Counted from the stretch's first letter, positions 25,082-33,860 are shown. The stretch is DNA of 64,000 nt from Litchfieldia salsa (GCF_900104555.1 NZ_FNJU01000002.1:310001-374000); one strand, 5' to 3'. The notes: generated by a model not told the origin, from the letters alone. A program made the numbers and translations.

Positions 25082-26613
25082 CACTGATTACCTCCTTGTG
25101 ATAAATATTGTTTAAGGTACGTGGGATGACTTTCTACCGATTTTGTTTTTGCTTCACCTAATCGGACTAACCAAAGATAGAGCAATGAAAAGGAAGCAGA
25201 AGAACGATTTCGTGCGACCCAAGTACCTATAGCACTACCGAATAATAAGAAGCATAAGACAATGATAACAACTGACATTGGAGGTTGAACACTTTGGTAA
25301 ACAGTTGTATGCAACCACTCATAGAAGAGGTGATGAATGATAAAATAAACAATGGCAGATCCACCCAAAAATGATAATCCAGCAATTCGCCCCATTTTCC
25401 CCTCTCCAAAAGCTACGAGTTGTGTCCAAGAAACAGAAAATGACCACCCTAAGATTAGTGCACTAATTAATTGATAACCTTCTCCAGGAGCCAAGGACCA
25501 AAAAGCAACACCTACAATTAAGCCCAAGGTTCGTCCAACAATGATCCATAAATAAGATGATCGATCATTAACGCGAGTAGACACTTCAAGACGACGTACT
25601 GCAGAACCAGCCTGTAAAAACAGGGTAGCCTTGAACAACCCATGTAAAATAAGATGAATGATGGCTGCTATATATGCACCTAATGCACATTGAATGAGCA
25701 TAAAGCCCATTTGTCCAATCGTGGAGCCCACTAACTGACGTTTATAGTCAACTTGGACTAAACTAATTCCAGATCCAATCAATACAGAAATACTTGCAAC
25801 AATAAGTAAAATGATTGATGCTACATCACCGTTAAATAGAAGTGAGAATCTAGTTAGCAAAACCCCTCCTGCATTTACTAAACCTGCGTGCATAATCGCA
25901 GAAACAGGAGTCGGTGCAACAACAGACTCAATTAACCATCGTTGGAAAGGCCATTGGGCTGCAGGGATGATTACGGCTAATACAATCAACAAATTAGTCC
26001 CTGTTCTCTCCCACGCTCCAAATAGAGCTACATTTTCGTCTGTTAGAGCTAATGATAATTGCCATTGACCTGTCACTTGAAAAAGCCAAATCACCGCAAC
26101 TAATAATGAAAACCAACTTAAAGTAAATAAACGACCAGAGATTTTGGATGCTTCACTAGCTAATTTCCATCCACGGTTTAACCTAATAAGTAAGGTTAAA
26201 CCGACAAGAGTTGCTCCCCAACATAAAACCATCAAGCGTAGATCATCACTTAGCCATGCAGTTGACGCAACACCAGTAGTGAATGTAAAAAGCAGAAAAT
26301 ATAGTCGATAACACCGATCACCCATTAAGTAACGCATGGAAAAACGTTGAATAATTAAACCAATTGATAGAACAAAGAAAGCCATTAACCACGCTAAGGA
26401 ATCAAGGTTCCAGGGACCAACAACTCCATTCAGTGCGGGATTAGCAAGAGCCAATATGGAAACCAGTACCGGTAAAGCAAGGACACCGATATGTATGCGA
26501 ACAAAACTCAAGGGTACGCGTGGGTGTAAAAATAACAAACCACTTAGCACTGATGTAATAAGCAAAATAAAAAATAAGGTTACTAATGATGACGAACTCA
26601 GCCATAATAACAT
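25081..26613 (-). CDS. dabB: inorganic carbon transporter membrane subunit DabB (NuoL/MrpA-like)
   Basis: Membrane protein of 510 residues with about 13-14 helices, of the proton-conducting antiporter-like family (often annotated NADH dehydrogenase subunit 5). It contains the typical PFQRWLIESVVAPTPVSAI-like loop and LVQVDYKRQLVGSTIGQMG. It couples cation entry to DabA-driven CO2 hydration. No other respiratory complex I genes are nearby and dabA overlaps it, which rules out a nuo role. The ATG follows AAGGGGGA. It lies behind a 280-base leader containing two terminators. Confidence 0.95.
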   Translation of the reverse strand: MLLWLSSSSLVTLFFILLITSVLSGLLFLHPRVPLSFVRIHIGVLALPVLVSILALANPALNGVVGPWNLDSLAWLMAFFVLSIGLIIQRFSMRYLMGDRCYRLYFLLFTFTTGVASTAWLSDDLRLMVLCWGATLVGLTLLIRLNRGWKLASEASKISGRLFTLSWFSLLVAVIWLFQVTGQWQLSLALTDENVALFGAWERTGTNLLIVLAVIIPAAQWPFQRWLIESVVAPTPVSAIMHAGLVNAGGVLLTRFSLLFNGDVASIILLIVASISVLIGSGISLVQVDYKRQLVGSTIGQMGFMLIQCALGAYIAAIIHLILHGLFKATLFLQAGSAVRRLEVSTRVNDRSSYLWIIVGRTLGLIVGVAFWSLAPGEGYQLISALILGWSFSVSWTQLVAFGEGKMGRIAGLSFLGGSAIVYFIIHHLFYEWLHTTVYQSVQPPMSVVIIVLCFLLFGSAIGTWVARNRSSASFSLLYLWLVRLGEAKTKSVESHPTYLKQYLSQGGNQ

Positions 26614-26687
26614 TTAAAATTCCCCCTTCTTAATGACGTATCTTATATAACTCGTTAAAATTCAACAATCTTTTAGAAAAAAGCCAA

Positions 26688-26757
26688 TAAAAAAACCGAC
26701 AACTTTAAAACTCCAATGATGATTTAAAATCATTGAAATTTTGAAAATTGTCGGTTT
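26688..26757 (-). terminator. second leader terminator upstream of dabB
   Basis: On the minus strand AACCGACAA pairs with TTGTCGGTT (9 bp), with an inner CAATGAT/ATCATTG stem, then seven or more U. It ends about 75 bases before the dabB start, so the operon can only be expressed by read-through or from a promoter downstream of it. Confidence 0.85.
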
Positions 26758-26835
26758 CACTTCAACTAACTTAAATGATGTTTTTTGAAGAGCTACCTCT
26801 TATAGGTGTAATTAATTTTCCGAATCCCTCATAAG

Positions 26836-26889
26836 GAAAAAAATCGATATATCTCTAATCTAATCCATAGATTATGAAATATACCGATT
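26836..26889 (-). terminator. first leader terminator upstream of dabB
   Basis: On the minus strand AATCGGTATAT pairs with ATATATCGATT (one G-U), with inner TAATC/GATTA, followed by six U. It begins only about 8 bases after the predicted start site of the promoter at 26904-26932. It could also serve the yeiH transcript coming from the right. Confidence 0.75.
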
Positions 26890-26903
26890 ATTAAGTTACT
26901 TAT

Positions 26904-26932
26904 AGGATAAACCGAATTAAAAAAACTGTCAA
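26904..26932 (-). promoter_or_regulatory. sigma-A-type promoter upstream of the dab leader
   Basis: On the minus strand TTGACA (26932-26927), a 17-base spacer, TATCCT (26909-26904). The start site would be near 26897, giving a leader of about 280 bases before dabB. Confidence 0.6.
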
Positions 26933-27011
26933 TTAATAAACCCTATTTTAAATATCCAAAAAGATTTAAATTTAACATTACTGATCAAATTGATTTCTCC
27001 CTTGTTTTTGC

Positions 27012-28001
27012 TTAGTTATAGAGTAAAACTACAAACGCATAACCAATCAATGATAATAAGGTTGAACCGATGAGTCCAGCAATAAAAGTCTCTTTCCCAC
27101 GCTTAAATAAGTTCCTAAGGTTAACATTCAGCCCGAATCCAGCCATCGCCATCGCTAGTAGAAAATAAGCGATGTTGACAATTCCAGTGGAAACAATTTG
27201 CGGCAGTAAATTTAAAGTATTAAACCCGCTCATGAGAAGAAATCCAAAGATAAACCATGGTACAGGTACTGAGGAATTATCTGCTGACTGACCCTTTGGT
27301 TTCATTATAAAACTAAGTGCAAACGCAACTGGCACTAATAATAGTACTCTAGTTAACTTTACAATCACTGCCATATCTACTGAAACCTCACTTCCTACCT
27401 CTGACGCTGCGACAACATGCGCAATTTCATGAAGAGTAGCTCCTGCAAATATTCCATAAGCAAACGGACTTAAATCAATGAATGAAAATAAGAAAGTATA
27501 AGCTAATGTGAAAATTGTACCTAATACTGCAATGATCGCCACACTTGTAGAAACTTCCTCTTGATTAGATTTTAATTGCGGAGCTAAGGATGCTATAGCT
27601 GCAGCACCACAAATAGCTGTTCCACAGGCTGTTAATAATCCTATTTTTTTATCTCCACCTAACCAGAGATTTAGTAGATAAACGACAATTAGCGCAAACA
27701 CTAGACAACATACAGCAATTAAAAATAGACCTATTCCAGAATGATAAATATCCAATAAATTAAGTCTCATTCCTAACAAAATAATCCCTAACCTTAATAA
27801 AGTTTTACTAGAAAACTCAACTCCTACTGAATATTCTTGTCTTATCGGAAGCAAACACTTCCATGAAATACCAATCAGTAAAGCAATAACCAACTGGCCC
27901 AAAATATCAATGAAAGGAATAAAGGATAGTCCCTTTGCCATAAAGGCAATAATAAGCGTTATTATAATCCCACTTACGAAATGAATATTCTTCTTAGCCA
28001 T
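27012..28001 (-). CDS. YeiH-family putative sulfate/anion exporter
   Basis: Membrane protein of 329 residues with about ten helices, of the Cons_hypoth698/YeiH family. Visible hallmarks are KTLLRLGIILLGMRLNL, CGTAICGAAAIASLAP and GATLHEIAHVVAAS. The family is annotated as a sulfate or sulfonate-metabolism exporter, and in E. coli lies beside the LysR gene yeiE. Here a LysR gene is divergent with about 120 bases between, supporting a regulator-target pair. An AAGGGTAG-AGGA ribosome region precedes the ATG. Confidence 0.88.
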   Translation of the reverse strand: MAKKNIHFVSGIIITLIIAFMAKGLSFIPFIDILGQLVIALLIGISWKCLLPIRQEYSVGVEFSSKTLLRLGIILLGMRLNLLDIYHSGIGLFLIAVCCLVFALIVVYLLNLWLGGDKKIGLLTACGTAICGAAAIASLAPQLKSNQEEVSTSVAIIAVLGTIFTLAYTFLFSFIDLSPFAYGIFAGATLHEIAHVVAASEVGSEVSVDMAVIVKLTRVLLLVPVAFALSFIMKPKGQSADNSSVPVPWFIFGFLLMSGFNTLNLLPQIVSTGIVNIAYFLLAMAMAGFGLNVNLRNLFKRGKETFIAGLIGSTLLSLIGYAFVVLLYN

Positions 28002-28121
28002 TCCTATCTACCCTTCTATAGATCATTTATACTTTTTTACTTTATAAGAAGTTGAATTATTAGTAAAATAGTATTTAATTATCTTAAAGATTAAAATTAT
28101 TAATATTAGGAGGGCATTACC

Positions 28122-29015
28122 ATCTACTATGATGCGCTAAAGACGTTTGTTAAAGTTGTAGAGGAACAGAGTTTTTCAAAGGCAGCAGAAAAGTTACTAA
28201 TATCACAGCCAAGTGTTAGTGTTCATATAAAAAATTTAGAAAGAGAATTTCAAACACAATTATTTGTGCGCTCACCCAAAACATTTAAAATAACTCCCAC
28301 TGGTGAAATACTGTATCAAAGAGCAACTCAAATGATTAAAATGTACGAATTAACGATACGTGATATATACGAACATCACCATTTAGTCAAAGGTTTAATA
28401 AAAGTTGGTGCTAGCTTTACGATTGGAGAATATATTATTCCGGCTTTCCTTGCCGAACTTCAAAAAACGTATCCAAACTTAGAATTTGAAGTCGTGATTG
28501 GAAACACAGAAAAGGTGGTGGAACTTGTCCAGCTTTTCAAAGTAGATATTGGATTAATTGAAGGACAAACTAATGAAAGAGACTTAACGATTTTCCCTTT
28601 TCTAGAGGATGAACTTGTTTTAATTGCTCCTATTTCACACCCACTCTCTCAGAAAAAACAAATTGAAATCGAGGACCTTCAAAATCAAACATGGGTCACT
28701 AGAGAGAAAGGGTCTGGTACCCGTGAATATTTGGACCATGTAATATCTTCAAACGGGCTAAAAATTGACCATTTAATGGTGATTAGTAGTACACAAGGCA
28801 TAAAAGAAGCAGTCATTAATGGAATAGGACTTTCACTGATTTCACGTTCTGCAATAACACGTGATTATGAACAAAATGTCATTTCAATATTATGCATTGA
28901 ATCCATTCCATTCTTCAGAAAATTTTCTTATGTTTACTCTAATTCTGGAGGTAAGAATAAGAATGTGGATCTATTAATTGAAGCGTTGAAGAAACACTCA
29001 ACAAAAAAAAGTTAA
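28122..29015 (+). CDS. LysR-type regulator (CysL/YeiE-like) with apparent ATC start
   Basis: Full-length LysR-type regulator of 297 residues if translated from 28122. The winged-helix DNA-binding domain is complete (SFSKAAEKLLISQPSVSVHI), followed by the effector domain with GLSLISRSA near the end. No ATG, GTG or TTG exists in frame between the upstream stop (28107) and a GTG at 28266, which would delete the whole HTH. The codon ATC at 28122 sits 7 bases after a perfect AGGAGG, exactly where a start belongs. Either a rare non-AUG start or a G-to-C change has occurred (in nature or in the assembly). It probably controls the divergent yeiH gene. Confidence 0.8.
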   Translation: MYYDALKTFVKVVEEQSFSKAAEKLLISQPSVSVHIKNLEREFQTQLFVRSPKTFKITPTGEILYQRATQMIKMYELTIRDIYEHHHLVKGLIKVGASFTIGEYIIPAFLAELQKTYPNLEFEVVIGNTEKVVELVQLFKVDIGLIEGQTNERDLTIFPFLEDELVLIAPISHPLSQKKQIEIEDLQNQTWVTREKGSGTREYLDHVISSNGLKIDHLMVISSTQGIKEAVINGIGLSLISRSAITRDYEQNVISILCIESIPFFRKFSYVYSNSGGKNKNVDLLIEALKKHSTKKS

Positions 29016-29087
29016 CATAAAATTTTTGCATATTCCTTCTTAATCAGTTAACGATATGTATATATGTATTTAAAGGAGGACTAATCC

Positions 29088-29267
29088 ATGCAAAGTCAAA
29101 GAGCAAAAGAAATTGCAGGTTCACCAACAATGGTTAATGTTACCTATAATGGTACTCAGATTTATATCCAGCATGTGGATGAAGAAAATGAAACTGCAAG
29201 AATATACCCATTAGAACACCCACAAGCTGAACAAAGTGTACCTCTCACTAGCTTAACTGAACATTAA
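29088..29267 (+). CDS. sspH: H-type small acid-soluble spore protein
   Basis: Protein of 59 residues closely matching SspH: QRAKEIAGSPTMVNVTYNG, then YIQHVDEENETARIYPLE. Minor SASPs of this type accumulate in the forespore. AAGGAGG precedes the ATG. A TGCATA element at 29027-29032 could be the -35 of a sigma-G/F promoter, though the matching -10 is not clean. A terminator follows directly. Confidence 0.96.
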   Translation: MQSQRAKEIAGSPTMVNVTYNGTQIYIQHVDEENETARIYPLEHPQAEQSVPLTSLTEH

Positions 29268-29280
29268 AATTTATAAACTA

Positions 29281-29335
29281 AAAAGATGATGTCCCACAAA
29301 CGCAAAGAAACAGCGCATGTGGTCATCATCTTTTA
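29281..29335. terminator. terminator of sspH, also facing the yjcZ gene
   Basis: AAAAGATGATG (29281-29291) pairs with CATCATCTTTT (29324-29334), with an inner CCCACA/TGTGG pairing. A-tract and T-tract flanks make it usable in both directions. Confidence 0.85.
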
Positions 29336-29363
29336 ATCTATGATCAGAATATACTAGGATTTA

Positions 29364-29486
29364 TTAATATGCTCCATATCCTCCAGCCCAGCTTGCTCCG
29401 ATAATAATTAACAAAATAAATAAAACGATTAGTAACGCAAATCCTCCACCGTACACACCAGTTCCTGCACCTGCTACTGTACTCAT
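29364..29486 (-). CDS. YjcZ-family sporulation miniprotein
   Basis: Miniprotein of 40 residues: a glycine-rich head (VAGAGTGVYGGG), the conserved FALLIVLFILLIIIGASW membrane helix, and a GGYGAY tail. GGAGTGG precedes the ATG. Third member of the family in the window, convergent with sspH, and probably a sporulation gene as well. Confidence 0.9.
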   Translation of the reverse strand: MSTVAGAGTGVYGGGFALLIVLFILLIIIGASWAGGYGAY

Positions 29487-29669
29487 CAAAATCCACTCCA
29501 ATTCATGACTAATATTCACTACATTTATAGACTATGCAACTACCACCTAAGTTGTTTAGGATTTTTTCATCCATCTTCGTCATAGAAAAGAATTAATGTT
29601 TAAAGACTCTTTGTCTGATAAAATAAAATTATTAATGTGATCATGAACTTAGCAAAGGAGTGCGTTTAG

Positions 29670-30362
29670 TTGACCTCAAATACAATAAAGAGCCATTTGC
29701 AGAGAGTCTCCATTTTTAACGAGCTGTCTGATGAAGAGTTACAACCAATTATTGCAATTTCACATCTCAGGTTGTATAAATCAAAGACTTTTGTCTTTAT
29801 GCAAGGAGATGAATTAGACCGGGTATTCTTTATTCATGAAGGTAAAGTCAAGATACATAAAAACGATATCTCTGGTAAGGAACAAATTGTTTCTGTCCTT
29901 CAGAAGGGTGAAATGTTTCCACATACAGGTTTTTTTCGCAAAGGTAGTTTTCCAGCTCATGCGGAAATACTTGAGGATGCTCAATTAATAGTTACACCTA
30001 TAGCCGATTTTGAAAAGATACTTCTTCTACACCCTGAATTATGTATAAAACTTTTCAGAGTTCTTGGAGAAAAAATAATAGACCTACAGAATCGTTTAGA
30101 AGAACAAATTCTACATGATACATACGAACAGATTGTCATGCTCTTACTTCGTTTATGTAAAACAAATGGAACACCTTTTGATAATAGCTTTAAAATTACC
30201 ACACAATTCACTAATAAACAGCTTGCCAATATGATAGGTACTTCAAGAGAAACAATGAATAGGACAATAAATCAATTACGGAAGAAGAATTTAATTACAA
30301 TGGACAACGACGGATGTTTTATTATTGATTCTGATAAATTAGAGGCAGAGCTATCAATATGA
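29670..30362 (+). CDS. Crp/Fnr-family transcription regulator
   Basis: Regulator of 230 residues: an N-terminal cyclic-nucleotide-binding-type beta-barrel (contains FVFMQGDELDRVFFIHEGKV), the long dimer helix, and a C-terminal winged helix with recognition sequence GTSRETMNRTINQL. The C-terminal cysteine cluster of Bacillus Fnr is absent (the protein ends AELSI), so it is unlikely to be the classic 4Fe-4S oxygen sensor. The recognition helix could read a GTGA-N6-TCAC box like the one before moaA. The start is TTG at 29670, with AAAGGAG at good spacing. Confidence 0.87.
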   Translation: MTSNTIKSHLQRVSIFNELSDEELQPIIAISHLRLYKSKTFVFMQGDELDRVFFIHEGKVKIHKNDISGKEQIVSVLQKGEMFPHTGFFRKGSFPAHAEILEDAQLIVTPIADFEKILLLHPELCIKLFRVLGEKIIDLQNRLEEQILHDTYEQIVMLLLRLCKTNGTPFDNSFKITTQFTNKQLANMIGTSRETMNRTINQLRKKNLITMDNDGCFIIDSDKLEAELSI

Positions 30363-30370
30363 AGCTTTTG

Positions 30371-30410
30371 AAAAAATAGACTGTCCTATGACTCTTATAG
30401 GACAGTCTAT
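30371..30410. terminator. bidirectional terminator between convergent genes
   Basis: TAGACTGTCCTAT (30377-30389) pairs perfectly with ATAGGACAGTCTA (30397-30409). The A-run on the left gives U6 in minus-strand RNA, so it mainly serves helD. Confidence 0.9.
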
Positions 30411-30416
30411 CTGATA

Positions 30417-32759
30417 TTATTGTGTCATTATTTCATATGTTTCCCTATCAACATTCTGAAGAAAAGGACTTTTTTCACCTAAAGAAAACATATGTAATTC
30501 ATGCATTGCTCTTGTACATGCTGTATAGAATAGTTTTCTTTCAGATTCCTGATTATAACGATTACTAGAACAGTCATATATGATGACACCATCAAATTCA
30601 ATTCCTTTTGCTAAGTATGATGGAATAACGATTACCCCTTTATCAAACTCCCTCGTTTTACTGGTAACTAATTTCAAAGTTAATCTTTCGCATAAAGCCT
30701 CATATACATCCTTACATTCCGATGCTGTCTTGCATATAATTGCGATCGTTTCATTACCCTCATCTTGTAGTTTTTCTGTTCGAACAATCAGTGCTTCGTG
30801 CAGACTTTCTAATTGTGAAACTTCTGTTAAAGTGGGCTTCTCACCATAACGATTAAATGCCTCAATTTTTTCTCCACCAGGTATTAATCCCTTAGTAAAT
30901 TCAACTATTTGTTTCGTTGAACGATAACTTCTCATCAGCTTAATTCTTGATTCTTGTTCATCTGACTCTTCTTCACTTGCAAAAATATTAGACTCATTCA
31001 TCGCATGTGTATAGATTGTTTGATTTATATCTCCTAAAACTGTCATACGACTATTCGGGAACAGTTGTTTCAAAAACGCAAACTGGAAAGGTGAATAGTC
31101 TTGTGCTTCATCTATAAATAAATGGCGAATTAATGTATCCGTTCTTTTCCCTTCTATTTGTTCCTGTAAATATAAATATGGTGTTGCATCCTCATAAAGT
31201 AACTCTTGCTCCTCTATCCTATTTAAGGTCAAGTCGCACATTTCTTTCCAACAGTCCGGAAGCCTGAATATCGCTCCCTTTTCTATACTCCAATGAAGCA
31301 TATTTAAATAAATTGCTTTCATGTTGATAAAGCCACCTGCCTTTATAGCTTTCTTTATAGGACGAAAGCTACGTTTTATTACAAACTTGGCAAGTAACTG
31401 TTCCTCACGTTCATAATCATCAAACGTGTTCTCATTAAATCTATTATCTTTTTGAAGCTTGTTATATACCTTCAAATAATCTTCACGATCTAGGAGCTGA
31501 GCTTCCTCGATTACCCAGTCCTTCGTCCGTTCAACTTTCTCTATTTTCGAGAGTTTTTTCAATAGCCATTCTGATACTAAATTAATTCGATTGGATATGG
31601 TGATTGATTTCTCTAAAGAATAAAAATAAGATTGTATCTGTTCTGAAGAAATAATGGTTTTTCCACGAAAATCTATTTTCTTGAAAACTAGACCTTCTTC
31701 ACTCAACGTTGTTAAATATTGATCAATGAGATTTTTGTAATCTAGACTTGCTTTATACTTTATAGCCGTGAGTCTTATCTTATATAACGGGTCATTTATA
31801 TCATTAAGGACATATTCAATTTGAGTAAATGGATCCTCAAGACGATATTGATTACCTAATCGAGACTCGAGATAGGCTTGAAAAGTTGTTTGTTTCATAT
31901 TTTCTTCACCTAACTCAGGAAGAACAGTAGCAACATAGCTATTAAACATTGAGTTCGGTGAGAAAAGCATAATATTATCAGCACTTATTGTGTTCCGATA
32001 ACGATATAGTAGATAAGCCACCCGCTGTAATGCAGCTGATGTTTTACCACTTCCCGCAACTCCTTGAACAATTAGAATCTTACTTTTTTCATTTCGAATA
32101 ATTTGATTTTGTTCCTTTTGAATGGTTGAAACAATACTTTTCATTTGCGTGTTCGCTTGGTTCCCAAGTACCTCTTGAAGAATTTCGTCTCCAATTGTCA
32201 CACCCGTTTCAAACATGCTCTTAATCCAACCGTCTCGAATAATAAATTGTCTCTTCAACTCCATGTTCCCTTCAATTATACCCTCAGGTGTATCATATTT
32301 TGCCGGTCCGGGTGCGTAGTCATAATAAAGACTTGAAATGGGTGCACGCCAATCATAGATAATAAAGTTTTCATCATTCTCGTCCATTAGTGATGAAATC
32401 CCTAGATAAATTTGATCCACCTCTCTCTCTCCATTTTCATGGAAATCCACTCGACCAAAGTAAGGTGAATGTTTTAGTCGATCTAGATTTTTCATTTGTT
32501 GGTAGAACTGACGATGACTCCGTTCTCGTTCTGAGAGAAGTTCATTTTGTTGTTTAATACTTGTAAATGTTTCTCCTAAATCATCCGCTTCATCAAAATT
32601 CACAGTGACATCTTCCCAGAATTCTGATCGAATCCCGATAATGTCCTTCTTTAAACCTCCTGTATTATGCTCAAGTAACTTTATTTTCGAATCAATTTGC
32701 TTCATTACATTGTCAACACGTAGTTGTTCTTTTTCCAAATCCTTATTTAATTCAGTCAT
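30417..32759 (-). CDS. helD: RNA polymerase recycling motor HelD
   Basis: Protein of 780 residues of the UvrD/Rep-like superfamily 1 ATPases. It has a coiled-coil N-terminus (residues 1-95), the conserved FIIYDWRAPISSLYYDY segment, Walker A GVAGSGKTSAALQRV near 233-247, LFIDEAQDYSPFQ as motif II, and QGVE-like KGIEFDGVI late in the protein. This matches B. subtilis HelD (YvgS), which frees stalled RNA polymerase from DNA, in length and domain order. GGAGTG precedes the ATG. A plus-strand promoter for a candidate sRNA starts within 30 bases of its start codon. Confidence 0.93.
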   Translation of the reverse strand: MTELNKDLEKEQLRVDNVMKQIDSKIKLLEHNTGGLKKDIIGIRSEFWEDVTVNFDEADDLGETFTSIKQQNELLSERERSHRQFYQQMKNLDRLKHSPYFGRVDFHENGEREVDQIYLGISSLMDENDENFIIYDWRAPISSLYYDYAPGPAKYDTPEGIIEGNMELKRQFIIRDGWIKSMFETGVTIGDEILQEVLGNQANTQMKSIVSTIQKEQNQIIRNEKSKILIVQGVAGSGKTSAALQRVAYLLYRYRNTISADNIMLFSPNSMFNSYVATVLPELGEENMKQTTFQAYLESRLGNQYRLEDPFTQIEYVLNDINDPLYKIRLTAIKYKASLDYKNLIDQYLTTLSEEGLVFKKIDFRGKTIISSEQIQSYFYSLEKSITISNRINLVSEWLLKKLSKIEKVERTKDWVIEEAQLLDREDYLKVYNKLQKDNRFNENTFDDYEREEQLLAKFVIKRSFRPIKKAIKAGGFINMKAIYLNMLHWSIEKGAIFRLPDCWKEMCDLTLNRIEEQELLYEDATPYLYLQEQIEGKRTDTLIRHLFIDEAQDYSPFQFAFLKQLFPNSRMTVLGDINQTIYTHAMNESNIFASEEESDEQESRIKLMRSYRSTKQIVEFTKGLIPGGEKIEAFNRYGEKPTLTEVSQLESLHEALIVRTEKLQDEGNETIAIICKTASECKDVYEALCERLTLKLVTSKTREFDKGVIVIPSYLAKGIEFDGVIIYDCSSNRYNQESERKLFYTACTRAMHELHMFSLGEKSPFLQNVDRETYEIMTQ

Positions 32760-32785
32760 TATTTACAACACTCCTATCAAAAAAC

Positions 32786-32814
32786 TTGACAAGCAAAAAA
32801 AAAAGGTATAAAAT
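32786..32814 (+). promoter_or_regulatory. sigma-A-type promoter divergent from helD
   Basis: TTGACA (32786-32791), 17-base spacer with an A-tract, TAAAAT (32809-32814). The start would be near 32821. Confidence 0.65.
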
Positions 32815-32820
32815 AATAGT

Positions 32821-32971
32821 AGGATTTATGCAGTTGGTATATCTTATTTAAATATATAAATACATATTGCCTTTAATCATACCATGCAAAAAATGGTAAT
32901 TCAAGTTTACTTTACAATAAATATAAATATATTAAATCAGGCTGACTTCTATCATAGAGGTCAGCCTTTTT
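32821..32971 (+). ncRNA. candidate sRNA of about 150 nt, divergent from helD
   Basis: A good promoter and a plus-oriented terminator (GGCTGAC-TCTATCATAGA-GTCAGCC then TTTTT, 32940-32971) frame an AT-rich stretch, though both flanking genes are on the minus strand. The only frames with an ATG are a 7-codon one and one lacking a ribosome site that reads through the terminator. A terminator facing plus with no plus gene is the main argument. Confidence 0.5.
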
Positions 32972-33033
32972 GTATTTCTTTGAATTTCTTGAAGGTTATT
33001 CTACCCATACACACCATTCTTTAGTAAAGGTGG

Positions 33034-33648
33034 TTAAAAGAAAGGGAATAATCGTTTTTTATAAAAATAGGCAATAATATTAAGAATTAGAGCTGGAATC
33101 TTTTTGGGTATATGTCTAGTCTTATAGAACCTTATATAGGCCTTTTTTAAGTCATTCCATTGAGTGCATTGTTTCTCCTGTCTAAAACGAGCAACATCAA
33201 TTAGCTTAATTCGTCCACCTGAAGATAAAAAGATGTTCCTAAGATGAATATCAGAGGGATTTAGCCCCCTAGCTTTCGCTACCTCTAATGCTTGATCTAT
33301 TTCCTCTATATTTTTCTCTGTGATTTCTACCCCTTTTCTTATACAATTGAAAAGTGTATCACCTTCTATATAATCAATTACTATATAATTCATTCCTATC
33401 TCATACAATCTAGGATAGAAAGGAGTATCTGAAAGAATTTCGTATATTTCTGCCTCTTCTTTTGCTAAAGAATGGAATGCTGGGAAATACACTTTTAACA
33501 CTTTATTTGTTGATTTAACCTTAAATGCATATGCACTTCTTCCTTCTCCAATTAATTCCAATTGTGGATCTATGTCATTCAGCTTGATTTTAATCCCTTT
33601 TTCATTAACGTATATTACACTTTGCGCTAAATCACTGAATGATTTCAA
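33034..33648 (-). CDS. protein-kinase-like fold protein
   Basis: Protein of 204 residues with the eukaryotic-type kinase/APH fold: GEGRSAYAFKV (glycine loop), VLKVYF with the conserved Lys, YIVIDYIEGDTL (hinge), SDIHLRNIFL (catalytic loop; Asp present, and Asn in place) and IKLIDVARF (metal-binding Asp). It resembles small Bacillus YrzF-like kinases. The substrate is unknown. The probable start is TTG at 33648, 8 bases after AAAGGGTG; the frame extends to 33672 without better signals. The C-terminus is basic and hydrophobic (ILNIIAYFYKKRLF), perhaps membrane-associated. Confidence 0.72.
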   Translation of the reverse strand: MKSFSDLAQSVIYVNEKGIKIKLNDIDPQLELIGEGRSAYAFKVKSTNKVLKVYFPAFHSLAKEEAEIYEILSDTPFYPRLYEIGMNYIVIDYIEGDTLFNCIRKGVEITEKNIEEIDQALEVAKARGLNPSDIHLRNIFLSSGGRIKLIDVARFRQEKQCTQWNDLKKAYIRFYKTRHIPKKIPALILNIIAYFYKKRLFPFF

Positions 33649-33810
33649 GTTGTTGCACCCTTTCTCTACCACTTTCTCTTCTTCTACTTCCTAGAGAGAA
33701 ACGTCCGTTTCCTTTTTCTTATTACATTACTACATGTTACCCCTTTTTCACATTCTATACAATATTTATTGCATCCACTCCTACTCTCAACACCATAATT
33801 AAATGTCAGT

Positions 33811-33860
33811 CTACTAGAAAAAGACTAGCCAATTATTTATTGGTCAGTCTTTTTCCAGTA
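33811..33860 (-). terminator. terminator of the PAS-PAS histidine kinase gene
   Basis: AAAAAGACT and AGTCTTTTT pair, with inner CCAAT/ATTGG and an outer CTACT/AGTAG, giving a stem of over 20 bp with U-tracts in both directions. The 34-bp repeat remnant lies between it and the kinase stop. Confidence 0.8.

Noticed and set aside
25081-26613. Complex I subunit (NADH dehydrogenase subunit 5) as the function of this gene
   Set aside because: It overlaps dabA and no other nuo genes are near; the DabB assignment explains the context better.
28266-29015. LysR gene starting at the GTG at 28266
   Set aside because: This would remove a complete helix-turn-helix that reads in frame just upstream and has a perfect ribosome site before it.
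32877-33000. Plus-strand frame inside the second candidate sRNA
   Set aside because: No ribosome site, and it reads through the terminator hairpin.
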